From the NCBI GenBank assembly GCA_963669155.1, contig OZ022588.1, positions 11,267,067-11,331,066 on the forward strand: a stretch of 64,000 nucleotides of DNA. The letters run 5' to 3'. Under the pieces are notes generated by a model. It was not told where the DNA came from, did no database searches, and was given only the letters and a program-made list of their open reading frames with translations. This document shows, in pieces, positions 24,452 through 36,866 of the stretch; the first letter of the stretch is position 1, and each line of letters starts with the position of its first letter. A program made the position numbers and the translations under genes. Source of the stretch: Arbacia lixula (taxonomy: Eukaryota > Echinodermata > Echinoidea > Arbacioida > Arbaciidae).

Positions 24452-24515
24452 TCTCTCTCTTTCTCTCTCTCTCTCTCGCTCACTCTCTATACCCCTCCCC
24501 ATTTCTCTCTCTCTC
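24198..24515. repeat. CT-rich microsatellite
   Basis: CT dinucleotide cores at 24199-24250 and 24420-24478 within pure pyrimidine sequence. Confidence 0.93.
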
Positions 24516-24958
24516 ACACACACTCTTCTCCTCTTTTCCATATTTTTCCCCCACACACAGACCCCGTCAAGTTGGATTTTGCGTCAATGAATAATACATT
24601 GAACATGATATTTGTGTCAGTGTGTCTCGCCTGGGACATCGATGTACACCGAGGGGGAAATAGGAGGGGCTCTATACCCGTTTCCATGGACCCGTGGACA
24701 GCAAGTGCTACATCAATGCGCAGATGGACGCTTGGTCGAGAGAGGGCGTGAAATTAAGTAAAGAAGTTTCTGGCTTACAAATAGTCGACTGTTCTCTGCA
24801 AGTTGCACAGCAAATTGACCATTTACAACATTATTAACACCATCGAATTATTCCATGTTCACCCGGCAGGAAGTTTAAAAGCAATCACATGGTGTTATAC
24901 AGCAAAAGCAAAAACAAATAAGATTACGGTTTAAGAGTAGTTTGTCCTCTGTTCACGC
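24516..24958. other. Intergenic, no recognised gene
   Basis: No signal seen. Confidence 0.4.
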
Positions 24959-25157
24959 CAGTGGCGTAGACCGGTTCGAACACTTGGGGGGGGATGACTG
25001 GGCTGCCAACGCTCGAGAGGGCGCGCAAGCGCCCGAGCGAGGGAGCGAAGCGACCGAGCCGGGGGGAGGGTGTGGGAGGGGGGTGTCCCCCCTCCCACGG
25101 TAGGGAGCTTTTGCAATTTTGAACTTGAAATCGTGCAATCTGATGCATACTTAATGA

Positions 25158-25199
25158 GGTAAAATAACACACACAAGCGTGTACGCACACACACACATA

Positions 25200-25232
<33 letters not shown>

Positions 25233-25252
25233 CCACGCACACACACACACAT
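25158..25252. repeat. (AC)n and (TC)n microsatellite
   Basis: Alternating ACAC and TCTC tracts on the plus strand. Confidence 0.9.
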
Positions 25253-25431
25253 ACTACGCCTTAAATGGACAGTCATATAGTTTCGACAAGATCTACACAC
25301 CGTGGCATACGAGTACAGAATGAACTGACACATATTGCAGGGAGGGTTCGTAATGGATCCCGGGGTAGTTTGGGTACCATTTGGCTTGAAACAGAATTTT
25401 CTGCGGTTTAATTCCTAGTACTGGAATGGAA

Positions 25432-25520
25432 AAAGTATTTTTATTTTTATTTTTATTTTTATTTTTATTTTTATTTATTTATTTTATTTTATTTTTTTTT
25501 TTTTTTGGGGGGGGGGGGGG
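25432..25520. repeat. ATTTTT hexamer array, poly(T), poly(G)
   Basis: Repeated TTTTTA hexamers, then T homopolymer and 14 G (25507-25520). Confidence 0.92.
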
Positions 25521-25753
25521 ATTAGGGCTAACCCAGTCTTTAAAACCGGCATCAGTTTCATCATCATTTTTCGCCTCAGATGCTCCATCACCCTCAACGG
25601 CACTTTCTTCTGGTTGAATTTCTGGAAGAACAGGTCTATCTCCGACATCATCCGATTTTGACGTAGACGGCTGTTCGTCATCATGTTCTTCTTTCTTATT
25701 ATGCTTGAAAAAGAAGTGATCCTTGATGTTTTCAACTTCTTATTATGAGCCAT
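25521..25753 (-). pseudogene. Possible hAT-type transposase N-terminus, frameshifted
   Basis: Read on the minus strand from ATG at 25753, the frame gives MAHNKKLKTSRITSF. A different frame then continues FKHNKKEEHDDEQPSTSK and an acidic DD/EE-rich segment down to the poly(G) at 25520. The switch falls in a T-rich run (CTTCTTTTTCA) and looks like a one-base indel. A short basic start, a SFF-K box and a DEQPSTSK-like acidic linker resemble the N-terminus of hAT/zinc-finger-TTF transposases. The body of the protein is absent. Assignment is tentative and rests on this pattern plus the hAT-like ends around it. Confidence 0.35.
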
Positions 25754-25871
25754 CCTAGAATCCGAAAATCAATTCACGCTGTGAATTATGTAAGGAACAC
25801 ACTCACATATATTTCCCCCTTAAAAAGTTAAGGAAGACAAGCCCTCCTGCTTAGCGAACTCACCACGTATT

Positions 25872-26612
25872 TTTGTTTTCTAAACACAACAGAAAAGTAA
25901 GCCCCCCCCCCCCCCCCCCTCCCTAAGAAAATTAGCATAACTTTTTATCGAAGCGGTTTTGGGCAAAACAATTTGCAGGATTGTTCCTGAACTTAATGAC
26001 TAACGTCTGTGTGAAAATGATATTAATCCAATTAGTCATACATGAGTGGGCAAATTTTAAAGGCAAAAATGTAACTTTTCAAAAGTCACAAGGGTAATTA
26101 TTTATGCCGTTTTAACAGTACATTTTAGCATTTCTTGTGCGATATTTAAAGTGTATTCACTGAACCATGACACGGAAATGACTTCTAATGTGTACATAAC
26201 AGGTCATGTTACATTTTTGTCAAAATATCCAGTTGTATATTTTCACAAAAATAAAGGGGTTTTAAAAGTTTCAAACCCAAGAAGGATGAGTATTTTTCAA
26301 ACGGTGCTCACTCAACCAGAACAATTGGTGAAATGTCGGGATATGTGTAGGTGCATCGAGAGATGGATGATAAACAATGAAAGGACATAAGTTATGCATC
26401 AGAAATGGAATTTATCCAAAATTCATATGACAGTAACCCCAAATTACCCTTGTGACTATTGCCTCTTAAATTTGCCCACTCACGCATGACTTATTGGATT
26501 AATGTGATTTTCACACAGAAGTTAGTTGATAAGGTGAGAAACAATCCTGCCGAATTATTTTGCCCGAAACCTCTTTGATAAAAAGGTATGCAATATTGCT
26601 TAGTGGGGACAA
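25872..26612. mobile_element. Inverted-repeat element with ~170-bp arms
   Basis: The left arm (to about 26102) contains AGCATAACTTTTTATCGAAG, GCAGGATTGTTCCTGA, GTCTGTGTGAAAATGA and GTGGGCAAATTT. The right arm (about 26439-26612) carries the same blocks in reverse complement and reverse order. The ~340-bp centre has no coding signature. The left arm also occurs alone at 43900-44011. Probably a non-autonomous DNA transposon. Confidence 0.75.
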
Positions 26613-26724
26613 ACCACAAGATAACCACAAAGTACTTGTACGATTTTCTCTTCTTTACCGTCTGAATTGGCTTTCACCGTGTGAATGCGGCTAATACCAA
26701 TAAACACAATTACAATAATGATGA

Positions 26725-26818
26725 GGATTATTATCATCATCATAATTATCATTACAGATATTATAATTGTTATCATTATTATTTGTATTATTGTTATTAT
26801 TATTATTATTATTATGAC
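26725..26818. repeat. ATT/ATC triplet microsatellite
   Basis: ATTATC and ATTATT triplets in a ~90-base tract beside the right hAT-like end. Confidence 0.85.
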
Positions 26819-26952
26819 TAAGTAAGCAAATATCATTCCCCCAAACCTGGGGGGGGGATGATTGTACATGCCATCCCCCCCACCTTGTGAGTTGGGGGGG
26901 ATGCATCCCCCTCATCCCCCCCCCCCCCCCCCCCCCGTTGTCTACGCCCCTG

Positions 26953-27180
26953 GTACGCAATAATATCCTTAAAACATTGTATGAACGAGCAAGTTTGTGA
27001 AATTTTAAAAACAGTGACGAAGATTTTTTTTTTTAAATGCGAGGAAAACCTTTTATTCTGTTGTTTGTCTCTCAGCTCATATTTGTTTCCAAATACAAAA
27101 TACAAATTAAAACAAACAGTTGGAATTTAATTTCCCCTATATTATGATCACAAACTTGACAATAAACTTCATTGCATGCA
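26953..27180. other. Intergenic, AT-rich
   Basis: No signal seen. Confidence 0.4.
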
Positions 27181-27713
27181 GCATTAAAGATTGTCCGTCC
27201 CTTTTGCAAGCTTAAAATTGGAAATCGTCTATCACGATCGTGAATTGAAGAAAGTGTGATTCAAGACCATTTCTAAGAATATAGCATGTTGAAGCTTTCT
27301 GTGTATGTAAAAATTTCAGCCGTTAAATTTCAAACCGACTTTTTTCGTACTACGAAAAAAGTATTAGTCGTTGTTACAGTATCTATGTGGTTATTATGCA
27401 TGTGTGAAATCCTAATTTTATGAGTAATTACCAAACTTTGGAGATGATTCCTTCTATACAACATTTTTTTTTCATAATTTGATAAACAGATTAATCAACA
27501 TGATCAATATAGCAATATTTCAACACAAAATCCGCTAAGAGTCTGAGGTAAAGACTATTAATCAGACGTTGTTTACGTGCATTATTTGAATTTTACACTA
27601 CGTATCAGTTTTAAATTATGAATATACAGCTTGCTAGCATTGCTCTATATGTTTTGCCAATGTTTCGATGGTTTTGTGGTGATCTGAAAAAGGGACGGGC
27701 TGTCTTTAATCCC
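27181..27713. mobile_element. Putative TIR element, ~24-bp imperfect ends
   Basis: The left end, GCATTAAAGATTGTCCGTCC and CTTTT, is mirrored on the right by AGGGACGGGCTGTCTTTAAT and CCC. The interior is AT-rich, non-coding, and contains a perfect 25-base palindrome (ACTTTTTTCGTA, one base, TACGAAAAAAGT) at about 27341-27365. Target duplications are not clear. Confidence 0.5.
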
Positions 27714-30700
27714 ATCAATATCTAATTGATTGAGATGCTCAAAATCACATTGTCCGTGTAAGGGTGTGCTATACTATAATGCACCATACTGTTTAGACCA
27801 CCCGCTCATATACCTCATTTTCTGAAGTTAAACGTCAAAATCAACTCATTAAAAGTCAATTTTTAGGTCCTAAACTGCTGAGGGAAGTTCTTAAGCTATA
27901 TATTACGTATGCCAATTGCAGTTAAGGAATTGTATAATATGTTCGGCCTGAAAAACGATACACCAACTTTGAAATTGTATTTCTATAGATACGTTGAAAA
28001 ATGCGATTTTGATTGGACCCGAATCTATTTTAAATTTTTCTCCAAATGAAAATATTTGTTGAATTCTTCCTGTTTAATGCTTTACATAATGTATTTACGT
28101 GTGCATGAATTGTGGTTTAATGTAATGTTTATCACCGCTAAATTAATAATGTAAATCAAGATTATGAAGTAATAATGTCTCAACCAATGTCTCAATGATA
28201 TGTAATGTTCAGCTTATTTCATTTAGATGCTCATCCATGTAATTCGGTAGTGCCATGTCACGCAAGCCTTTTGGCATCGCGTGGAGTCGTCATCGACACA
28301 TTTTGTTAAGTTTGACAGAGAAAGCTAGTCTGTAATGGGCCGATCTTGAAGGACAATATTTTACTACACATTTCAGAGTCAAGTAAGCTCGAAGACGGGG
28401 GTTGGGGTCGGAGGACACATTAATCCTTTTGTGCCAATGTCGCCATCAATACCCACATAACAAGTTGAGTAAAATTTGGGCAGATACAGGACATCTCACT
28501 AAGACTTAATCGACATTTCAGATTCCATCGAAAAAAAAATTACTCTGGTCGTTGACCGTTCATGAATGTTTTTCAAAATCAAACCAATCGTTCAGTTTTG
28601 AAAATATTTGAGGCCAATGATACGATGAAACTAAGCGTTTATCACAATACTTCGCCTTTTGGGTGAGAACAAAAATAAATGCGTTTCCATTAACCAAGAA
28701 CGCGATTAGGAACGATCCCTAAAGAGAGTCGTTTAACAAAATCCAAAGTCCCTACCTCAGCATTTTATTCCCCCCAAACAAAAACCCACTTTCTAACTTC
28801 CTTTTGTTTTGTTTTTCCCTTTTTCAGTGAACATAATCAGCAGCCGATGATCAGCCATGGAGGAATCGATCTGTCAGCAACTTTAAGTGAGAAGGGAGCC
28901 GAGGGTTTAACTGCCGTAGGCCAACAGAATCAGGGCGTAAAATTAAGAGCTTCTCTATTTTCCTCTCGTTTTCTATTCTTTCCCATTTGTCCTCTCTCTC
29001 TTTCTCCGGGCCCGGTCCTCGTTCATCGGGCAGTCTTTCCGACAGCGCCAAAGAAAGGAAATTGTGCCCTCGGATCTATTGAATTAAACCTCTATCATCT
29101 TCGGTGAGAGGGTCGGAAGCCGGGAGAAATCAGGCGGGACGAATGAGAATTGAGGGCGGGTCAGACGAGGGGGGGGGGGGGGCGAGCTACCAAAGTTGGG
29201 TATAGGGAGGGGCTGGGGATAAGCCAGACTTAAACAGCTATATTTCGATGTTTTATTTTTTCTTAAAAGTCGATAGAATGGTGTGGGGTGACACCTCATA
29301 ACTGTAAGACTGCATGCAAACCTTACGATGCTGGGACGGACGTCTTGTTAGGGATGGGGGAAGGGGAAGGAGGTGACGGTCATAAAACTTTGAAATATGA
29401 TTTCGTCGAAACAGTCTCTGGAATGCCGTCGGGCTATATAATCATTTCAAAACGCCACACGCTGACTTTGGAAGGGATGGGAACGGGACAGCCGGCAAAC
29501 GGAAAAAGAAGAAGAGACATTTTCCCAAGGACATATACTATATCAACGAGACGAACAAGAAGAAGGAGATTTATGAGTTTGAAAAGAAATAACAATGAAT
29601 GATAATAATGACAACGTTGAAGTTTTCAATTACCTAATTAAAGTAGCGTTTTAGTTAAAAATGAGGTGTCGGCTGAATAAACAATTATGAGTTTCCAAAC
29701 TTTTCCCATGCACATCCCTGCTGTAACGTGTCTTCAAAGTGTGAAAATAAAATACAACAACAACAACTCCAGATCGCGAGTGGATGAGACCCCGGAAGCT
29801 GGTAACGATGGCAATATCATTTCAGTCACATCAGCGTGACTTGCAGACAGACTAAATTTAGAGGTTTACCCAGCATGCAGTATTGGCGCGGAGAGATTAT
29901 CAACTGATTCCGGCGGCCGCGTTTCATGACGTGATGACTTATAAATTGCCGAGTCGCCCAATCTGATACAAAAGGGTGGGGAGCATCACATCCTTTGTTT
30001 GATATCTAAAATCGTTCAGGAGACAAGATCGAGAGAAAACCTTTAAACTTATTAGATAAAATTGATTCAAGCCAAACTATCGTTTTAACAAGCCCTTGAA
30101 TTGTATTCCAATGCCCTAATATCCATTCATGAAAACATTTTTGTAGAGAAATGTTATTTGTTATTATCATTTGGTACTCCTTCCGCATGGAGGCTGTAAA
30201 TACCCAATCTTCATCATTCAGTTTGGCCCATACTGTGGGAATACTCCCATTTTGCTCCATTGAAGGTACTGCAAGCACAGCCCCAAATTGCCATGGTAAC
30301 TAGGTTGTCCTTCCGGAAAGTCCACGACCTTTTGTTCAAAGATACCTGCATATTTAGACATAACGGTAATAAACCTGGCAACTGCAGGGCTCCCTCGAAA
30401 AGACAGAATTTCAGAAAAGAATCAGCCATTGTAAATAATAAACATGTGATACAGTAATAAATACACTGAATTACAATCACCTTTGTCAGGATACGTACGC
30501 ATCTTGCCTGTATAATTATAATTGCCAATAATCATCGCTTCGATGGCTGCGCGAAACAAGGAAAGCACCCAGCAGAAATACTCGAAAGTAGCGTTAATTG
30601 AAATGCATTTGAATATCGTTTTCATTGTTTTTATGTTACTGTAACTTCCGCGTGATTAATACATATGATTAATTGCAAATGATTCACAGTCATTCCGATC

Positions 30701-30888
30701 ACGTATTGTACGCGTACCCGGAACAATCGTCAGCAAATGAAATACCGTAGGTTAATATACTCTCAGCATGCTAACCATATTGATCCTGCGTACCTGCTTA
30801 TGCTTGAAGAAAGCGCGTTCACACACAGTTCATCCAGTCAATCGGAGTAATCCTTCTATGAATTGCAAGGATCGTGCATGGTATTTTG
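27714..30888. other. Intergenic, no recognised gene
   Basis: Long AT-rich stretch with a 14-base G run at 29169-29182. A TTGCCATGGTAAC sequence at 30288-30300 resembles an RFX X-box. Open frames of 60-104 codons (for example 28847-29107 and 29288-29602) lack domain motifs or supporting splice structure. Confidence 0.45.
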
Positions 30889-31102
30889 AAAGGGCATACT
30901 GTACTGGGAAGACAAAAAAAAAACTTTCAGAAGGTGATCGTAATGTATTGTCCATTTTAGAAACTTGCTGAAAGTTACTTTCCCTCAAAATTAATGATCT
31001 ACATTTTATTTGGCGAAATGAGTGATTAAATCACGAAAAGAAGATTGCTCACCATCACCATTTTGAAGGCTTTTTGTCTTCCCAGTACAGCATATGCCCT
31101 TT
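30889..31102. mobile_element. MITE, 214 bp, ~29-bp TIRs
   Basis: The left end, AAAGGGCATACTGTACTGGG and AAGACAAAAA, is the near-perfect complement of the right end, TTTTTGTCTTCCCAGTACAG and CATATGCCCTTT. The interior is non-coding. Confidence 0.78.
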
Positions 31103-31612
31103 AAGGCCGCCGCACACGACACGATTTTGTCACAATTCTACAGTCGTAAGGGACTCCGGACTGGACAGTTGACGTCACCTTCATGTACAAATGCAATACC
31201 CGAGTTCCACGATTTAGTCAGTCGTAGTTTGTATGCGATGGCCTTTTACAGGTACATGTATTGTCAATGTATTACAAGTATTAGGTAATCTGAACACTCA
31301 AAGTTATTTTTGTTAAATGATAGATGCACGATATGCAGCCCGTGAATGGAGTAACCCCCACCCCTAACCCGCGGGTTAGAATTACGCTAGACACGGATTG
31401 ATGTAATGTTAGTCCGGGAAAGGATTGGTCTGGGGATGGACCTTGCATGGTTCGGGCTATTACCTTCGCCATCATCTGTTATAAGAGAGGTAAGTCTAGG
31501 TCGGTTTCATCGTGTCGCAACTCGGTCGTGATGTTTGTTGCCCCAATGCTATATTATTCAATCGATAAAGCATGTAAAGAGTGAGAGGAAGAAAGATAGA
31601 GATGGGAATGGG

Positions 31613-31614
<2 letters not shown>
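31103..31614. other. Intergenic, no recognised feature
   Basis: No signal seen. Confidence 0.4.
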
Positions 31615-31653
<39 letters not shown>

Positions 31654-31704
31654 CAGGGACACATATTGAGAGAGAGTAAATGAGTGCGAGAGATACTGAG
31701 ATAA

Positions 31705-31737
<33 letters not shown>

Positions 31738-31796
31738 GAGAGGGACAGGGACACATATTGAGAGAGAGAGTAAATGAGTGCGAGAGATACTGAGAT

Positions 31797-31832
<36 letters not shown>

Positions 31833-31905
31833 GGTATAGGATAGATATGGGGAGACAAAGCGAGAAAGACAACAAGGAGAGAGAAGGAGAGAGAGAGGGG
31901 CAGAC
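31615..31905. repeat. (GA)n array with a 92-bp tandem unit
   Basis: GA dinucleotides carrying two copies of a longer unit that begins GGGACAGGGACACATATTGA at about 31650 and 31742 and continues AAATGAGTGCGAGAGATACT. So the microsatellite itself was duplicated. Confidence 0.9.
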
Positions 31906-32592
<687 letters not shown>

Positions 32593-33484
32593 TCTCCCCT
32601 CTTCTCCATGACCGATTTCTCCTTCCCTCTCGAAGGCATTCCACACAGGGTTGGGTTGATCCGAACTCCCCCGACGAAGCCGAACACTGCTCCTGAATGG
32701 ACCCGACAATGTGTTAAGAAATAACCACTGGCTGCCATTGGTTTAAGCAAGGCTTAAAAATTAACCGTTTTATTACCATTGTTGCATTGTTATATCAGTA
32801 ATACACGCTGATCCCATTGGACAGATTTCTCTCCACGCAGGCCGGAAGTGCAAAGTGAAATAATGTCAGTCCCTGAACCCATCTTGCTCCTAAGTCTAAG
32901 AACCACACACCACAGAACAAAGAAGCAGCTACGCATCGTAATATCATAATTCACACTTCCAGGAGGATCGTTCATGAACGACAAAAAAAAAACACACCAT
33001 CAGAACTACAAAGTTCACGATCAAAAGAGAAATATACCTCCAGCTCCCCTCCCGCTTATAGACATTAAGTAACAGAACACCGCCTACTCACATCTGTTGC
33101 AGTATTTACATACTATTGAACTTGAGATTTTACCCGATTCGGACACTCTTCTTTGTTTTAATGGGCGGCATCGTCCCCATGTACACAGCCTGGGCAGGTT
33201 GATGAGTAAAGCAAAGGATGATGTGAATATAGGCCTAAACGGTCTTGGCTTTCCAAATTAATGTTGATAACTTTCCATAAATGGATTATATACGGACAGA
33301 TAACGTTTACCATATTTATAGAATGAAATGAGAACGACCCACATAGCTTTAGTTTAGTCACGCAGTGAATATAACATTTTACGAGTCATTAAAAATCTAA
33401 TCGACATTCTCTACAGAATTCATATAAAAATCTGTTTGGCTTTTCTTCCTTTTAATAAAAACAACTGCCTATCAAAATAAAATG
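32593..33484. other. Intergenic, no recognised gene
   Basis: No signal seen. Confidence 0.4.
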
Positions 33485-34019
33485 TCTCATAATGGTCTTT
33501 AGAAAATAGAGGTAGGACGTGAGGTGCAAGACAAAAAGAATGGATGATAGGAATTTGTAATAATGATGCAAGCTACAGTTCGTGTACAAAGATGCAATTA
33601 TGATTTAAATATCTGGACATATTATGTTAATTAGACAAGATAAACTGCAGCTTGAAAGAAACAAAATCATATGAAGTTGAATTGTGTATCAGTAATGTAA
33701 GACCAAAAGAAAATCAGAAACAAACTACATGTGTAGTGGAAGTTTGAAGAAAATGACAAAATACGGAGGGGGCGGGGAAGTATAAATCAGACAGAATTAG
33801 AAGGGAGTGGCGAATTTAGGCAACTTCATATGGTTTTGTTTCCTTGAAGCTGAAGTTTATCTTGTCTAATTAACACAATATGACCAGATATTTAAATCCT
33901 GATTGCATTTTTGTACACGTACTGTAGCTCGCATCATTATCACAAATTTATATCATCCATTATATTTTGTCTTTCACATATTACCCCTATACATGTATTT
34001 TCTAAAGACCATTATTAGA
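33485..34019. mobile_element. Foldback element with ~195-bp arms
   Basis: The left arm 33485-33679 and right arm 33821-34019 are reverse complements over nearly their whole length. Shared blocks include AATGGTCTTTAGAAAATA, AATGGATGAT, ATTTAAATATCTGG, GTTAATTAGACAAGATAAAC and CATATGAAGTTG. The ~140-bp centre is non-coding. RNA from it would form a long duplex. Probably a non-autonomous DNA transposon. Confidence 0.82.
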
Positions 34020-34949
34020 AATTTGTTATGAACGGGCGTACCTCAACTGTCACTTGTTTGGGCCTTTACTGTTTTGTAATTTTAAGTATCATTCCCATAC
34101 CAAAACAGTTTTACATGGTGACTAAAACGCAATTATCGTAAAGGTATCATGTTAAATGAATGTCAAAAGGTCTTAAAAAATTATTATACGTCATTACTAT
34201 TGGTTGCAAATTAATAAGATGAACATTAATTCTTAGAAAACTTAAGTTATGTTTTTTGCACCAACAGAAGGTTTGAAAATAAATATCTGAAAATTAATCA
34301 ATCTGCAACAACAAAAAAGCTCTTTTTTGCACTTTCAATAGCGTAGCAATAAGCCTATTAGAAAGTAAGCTTTGTAATATCGTTTTCTCTTCATGTTCAC
34401 GATATAAAGGTTTAGTTTTTATTTTGCGATTTTGTTTCCAGGGGCAGTGTTAGCATGGTTAGGATAAGGGTTGGGTAAAGTGTTGGGTCCCGAATTGATT
34501 TTCCTTTTTGCGATGAACGCGATCACCACGCCTGACCCCAAAATATAATAAATGTGATAGGATCACAACGATTGCCACACGATTCGCGCTTACGATTTCA
34601 ATCGTGGCGCGAATCGTGAAAGTAGGAACCCGTTAACACGACGCTAAAATATGGTGCAGAACCGCAGAACAAATCTTGTTTTATGGTCATCCAGTGCAGT
34701 TATTAATCTCTGTTTGCGCCATTGGTGCAATTTTGCACATGTAGTACACACAAACCCTATAGGACAGTATGCTGCCTAGGACACAAAGGATTAAAGTGTG
34801 TTCACTTAAGTTCGTTTAGCATGATAAGTGCGGCACTTTTATCGGCTAGCTGTGTTGAATGTGTTCGAAAGTTGACATTCTCTTCTTACAACTTTTTACT
34901 CTGTCTTCGTTGATGTATTGGATACGTAAAACCCTACTCTACTCATATG
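34020..34949. other. Intergenic, no recognised gene
   Basis: AT-rich, no signal seen. Confidence 0.4.
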
Positions 34950-35110
34950 ATTGCTTGTTCCATTTATTTATTTATTCATCAACAACAACATATATACATA
35001 GCAAACAAGGATATGAATAAAAACTCCATTCATATCATAAACACACATATCTTCCAATAAACCAATACTGGAAAATGGACAGAAAAAACGAGAGAAGGTT
35101 GAGGAGAAGC
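34950..35110 (-). mobile_element. LINE-like 3' end fragment
   Basis: On the minus strand the segment ends with AATAAATAAATAAATG after an AT-rich UTR containing CTGTCCATTTTCCAGTATTG. This is the style of a 5'-truncated non-LTR retrotransposon tail. No coding part remains. Low certainty. Confidence 0.35.
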
Positions 35111-35113
35111 CCC

Positions 35114-35114
<1 letters not shown>

Positions 35115-35153
<39 letters not shown>
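35115..35153. repeat. (AC)n microsatellite
   Basis: About 19 perfect AC repeats. Confidence 0.97.
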
Positions 35154-35156
<3 letters not shown>

Positions 35157-36578
35157 AATATATGCAAATCTAGTCAGCATATTTGAATGGGTAAAAACGA
35201 CTCCGACTTAAAGAAAAAAAACTACTTGATGAGACTTCTGATATAAAACCCTATTAAAATTACGATTTAAAATTCCTTTAAAACTAAGTGTATGTACAAT
35301 ATTAGTAATGTACATGTTGACAAAATTGCAACGCGCTTAGAGAGTTTTAGAAAATGTGCAATAGTTTCAGCTAACTATGAAACGCTATACATAAGCGCAG
35401 TGTCATCACTATCATCATCATCATCATCATCATCATCATTATCATCATCATCATCATTAATGGTATATGCAGGTTCTTTCTGGATTTTCCCACATAAACA
35501 TATCGATATACTTCATGATAATCTACGCTGCAATGTCTACATAGCATTATAAGAAGTATATAACTTGAACTCACTTTTTTAGAAATTGTATTATCGTAGT
35601 ACTGATCCCAAATCAACACGGATCTTGACAGAAAACGAAATTGATATTTTGAATCAGTAAAAACAAAACAAATTCTCACTTGTAGATGGGCTCGTCCTGA
35701 CTGTTTCAGTTCCCTTCGACCAAATATAACTTACAATCCATAATCAGAATACGATTCGGAGAAAAAAAAATGGCGTCATATTGTTTGTTTGTTTTTTTTT
35801 ATCTCAGATATCGTTGATATACATGCTGGCAAATATCGAATATGAGTGCCCAATGCCATACTCTTTAAATTTAGTGTTATCCCTGACGTAAATGTTGTTA
35901 AAAACGCATTTCTTTCATCTTTTTTTTTTTACTTCTGCAACCATATCAGGAATATTATTGTTTATACTGCAAATTTTTTTTGTGAAATTAATACGAAAAA
36001 TCAACAATCAAGCTTATACCAATTCAGCTGCAACCATACAACGTCGCGAAGCACTTTGCTTGTCATCAATAAGATACTTTACATGTCGCAAAGAAACAGA
36101 AAATGTTGTTGTTGTTGGTGTCACCTTTGTACCAACTTCGTTGAGCAACTTCAGTTTCTGTTTTCACAATCTCATTACATCTACATATTCGTTTAAAAAA
36201 TTTGTAATCTTAGGAGGAAAATGTTTCTGGGTAAAAAGTTGGGTAAAAAGTTGAACCCGTATGCCAAAATTAGAAAGAAAAATTGCATCATAAAAGTACT
36301 TAATAAATCCAAAAGTTGTTTGGAAAATGTAGCGAAGAGTAGTAAATAATTATTCAGGGTTCCATCTCACTTTGGGCATATAGTAAGACCAGAACTAAGT
36401 AAGACTAGAATGAAAATGCAGTTTTTAAAGAATGGGAAGCAGACTTACCAGTTTTGGAAAGCATAAGGTAGCTGAGATGGATGAAATTATGACAGAAGGC
36501 TACTCCTAGATTTGAAGATGTCTTCAGCGATGATTTCAATCAAACCCACTAGTATTCGATTTGATGTGTTCCTCCGTG
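35154..36578. other. Intergenic with a TCA triplet array
   Basis: A (TCA)n tract lies at about 35404-35457. The rest is AT-rich with no recognised gene. Confidence 0.5.
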
Positions 36579-36866
36579 TTAGCGATCTGAGATGAACACA
36601 TAAGCTCCTTCAGGTAATATCATCGGTGGTCTGACTAGCTCTTCGCCCGACACTAGCGGCTTTGAGAGATAGCGATGCTGCGTTGGAGACAAACCCCGTC
36701 CGTCGTGAAGTCCGCTTCCAAAGTTTGGACCACCGTAAGGTTCTCTTTTTGATCGGTCGAAACGGCGCATCAGCGTCGCGATGATACAGGACAATGCGAG
36801 GGACAGTCGTACTAATCGGTCATTTATGATATCAACCTCGATGAGTCGGCGAGGGGAAGTGAGCAA
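36579..36866 (-). other. Unassigned 95-codon open frame
   Basis: This minus-strand frame runs from ATG at 36866 to a stop at 36579. Unlike its neighbours it is not low-complexity and its DNA is more GC-rich. The C-terminal half, around LVSGEELVRPPMILPEG, looks protein-like. I recognise no family, and no flanking exons were identified. An ETS-like CCGGAAG at about 36955 lies upstream. It may be chance. Confidence 0.15.

Larger units (their letters stand above)
24959..26952. mobile_element. hAT-like termini enclosing composite repeat DNA
   Basis: The left end starts CAGTGGCGTAGAC (24959) and the right end is GTCTACGCCCCTG (26940-26952), its complement with one change. CAGNGGCGTA-type termini are typical of hAT transposons, followed on both sides by G-rich GGGGGGGATG. 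The 8-base flanks (GTTCACGC and GTACGCAA) do not match as a target duplication, so these may be ends of two related elements and not one intact copy. Inside lie a possible hAT transposase start and a second inverted-repeat element. Confidence 0.45.

Noticed and set aside
24959-26952. Single intact hAT transposon
   Set aside because: Flanking octamers are not a matching 8-bp duplication and the transposase body is missing.
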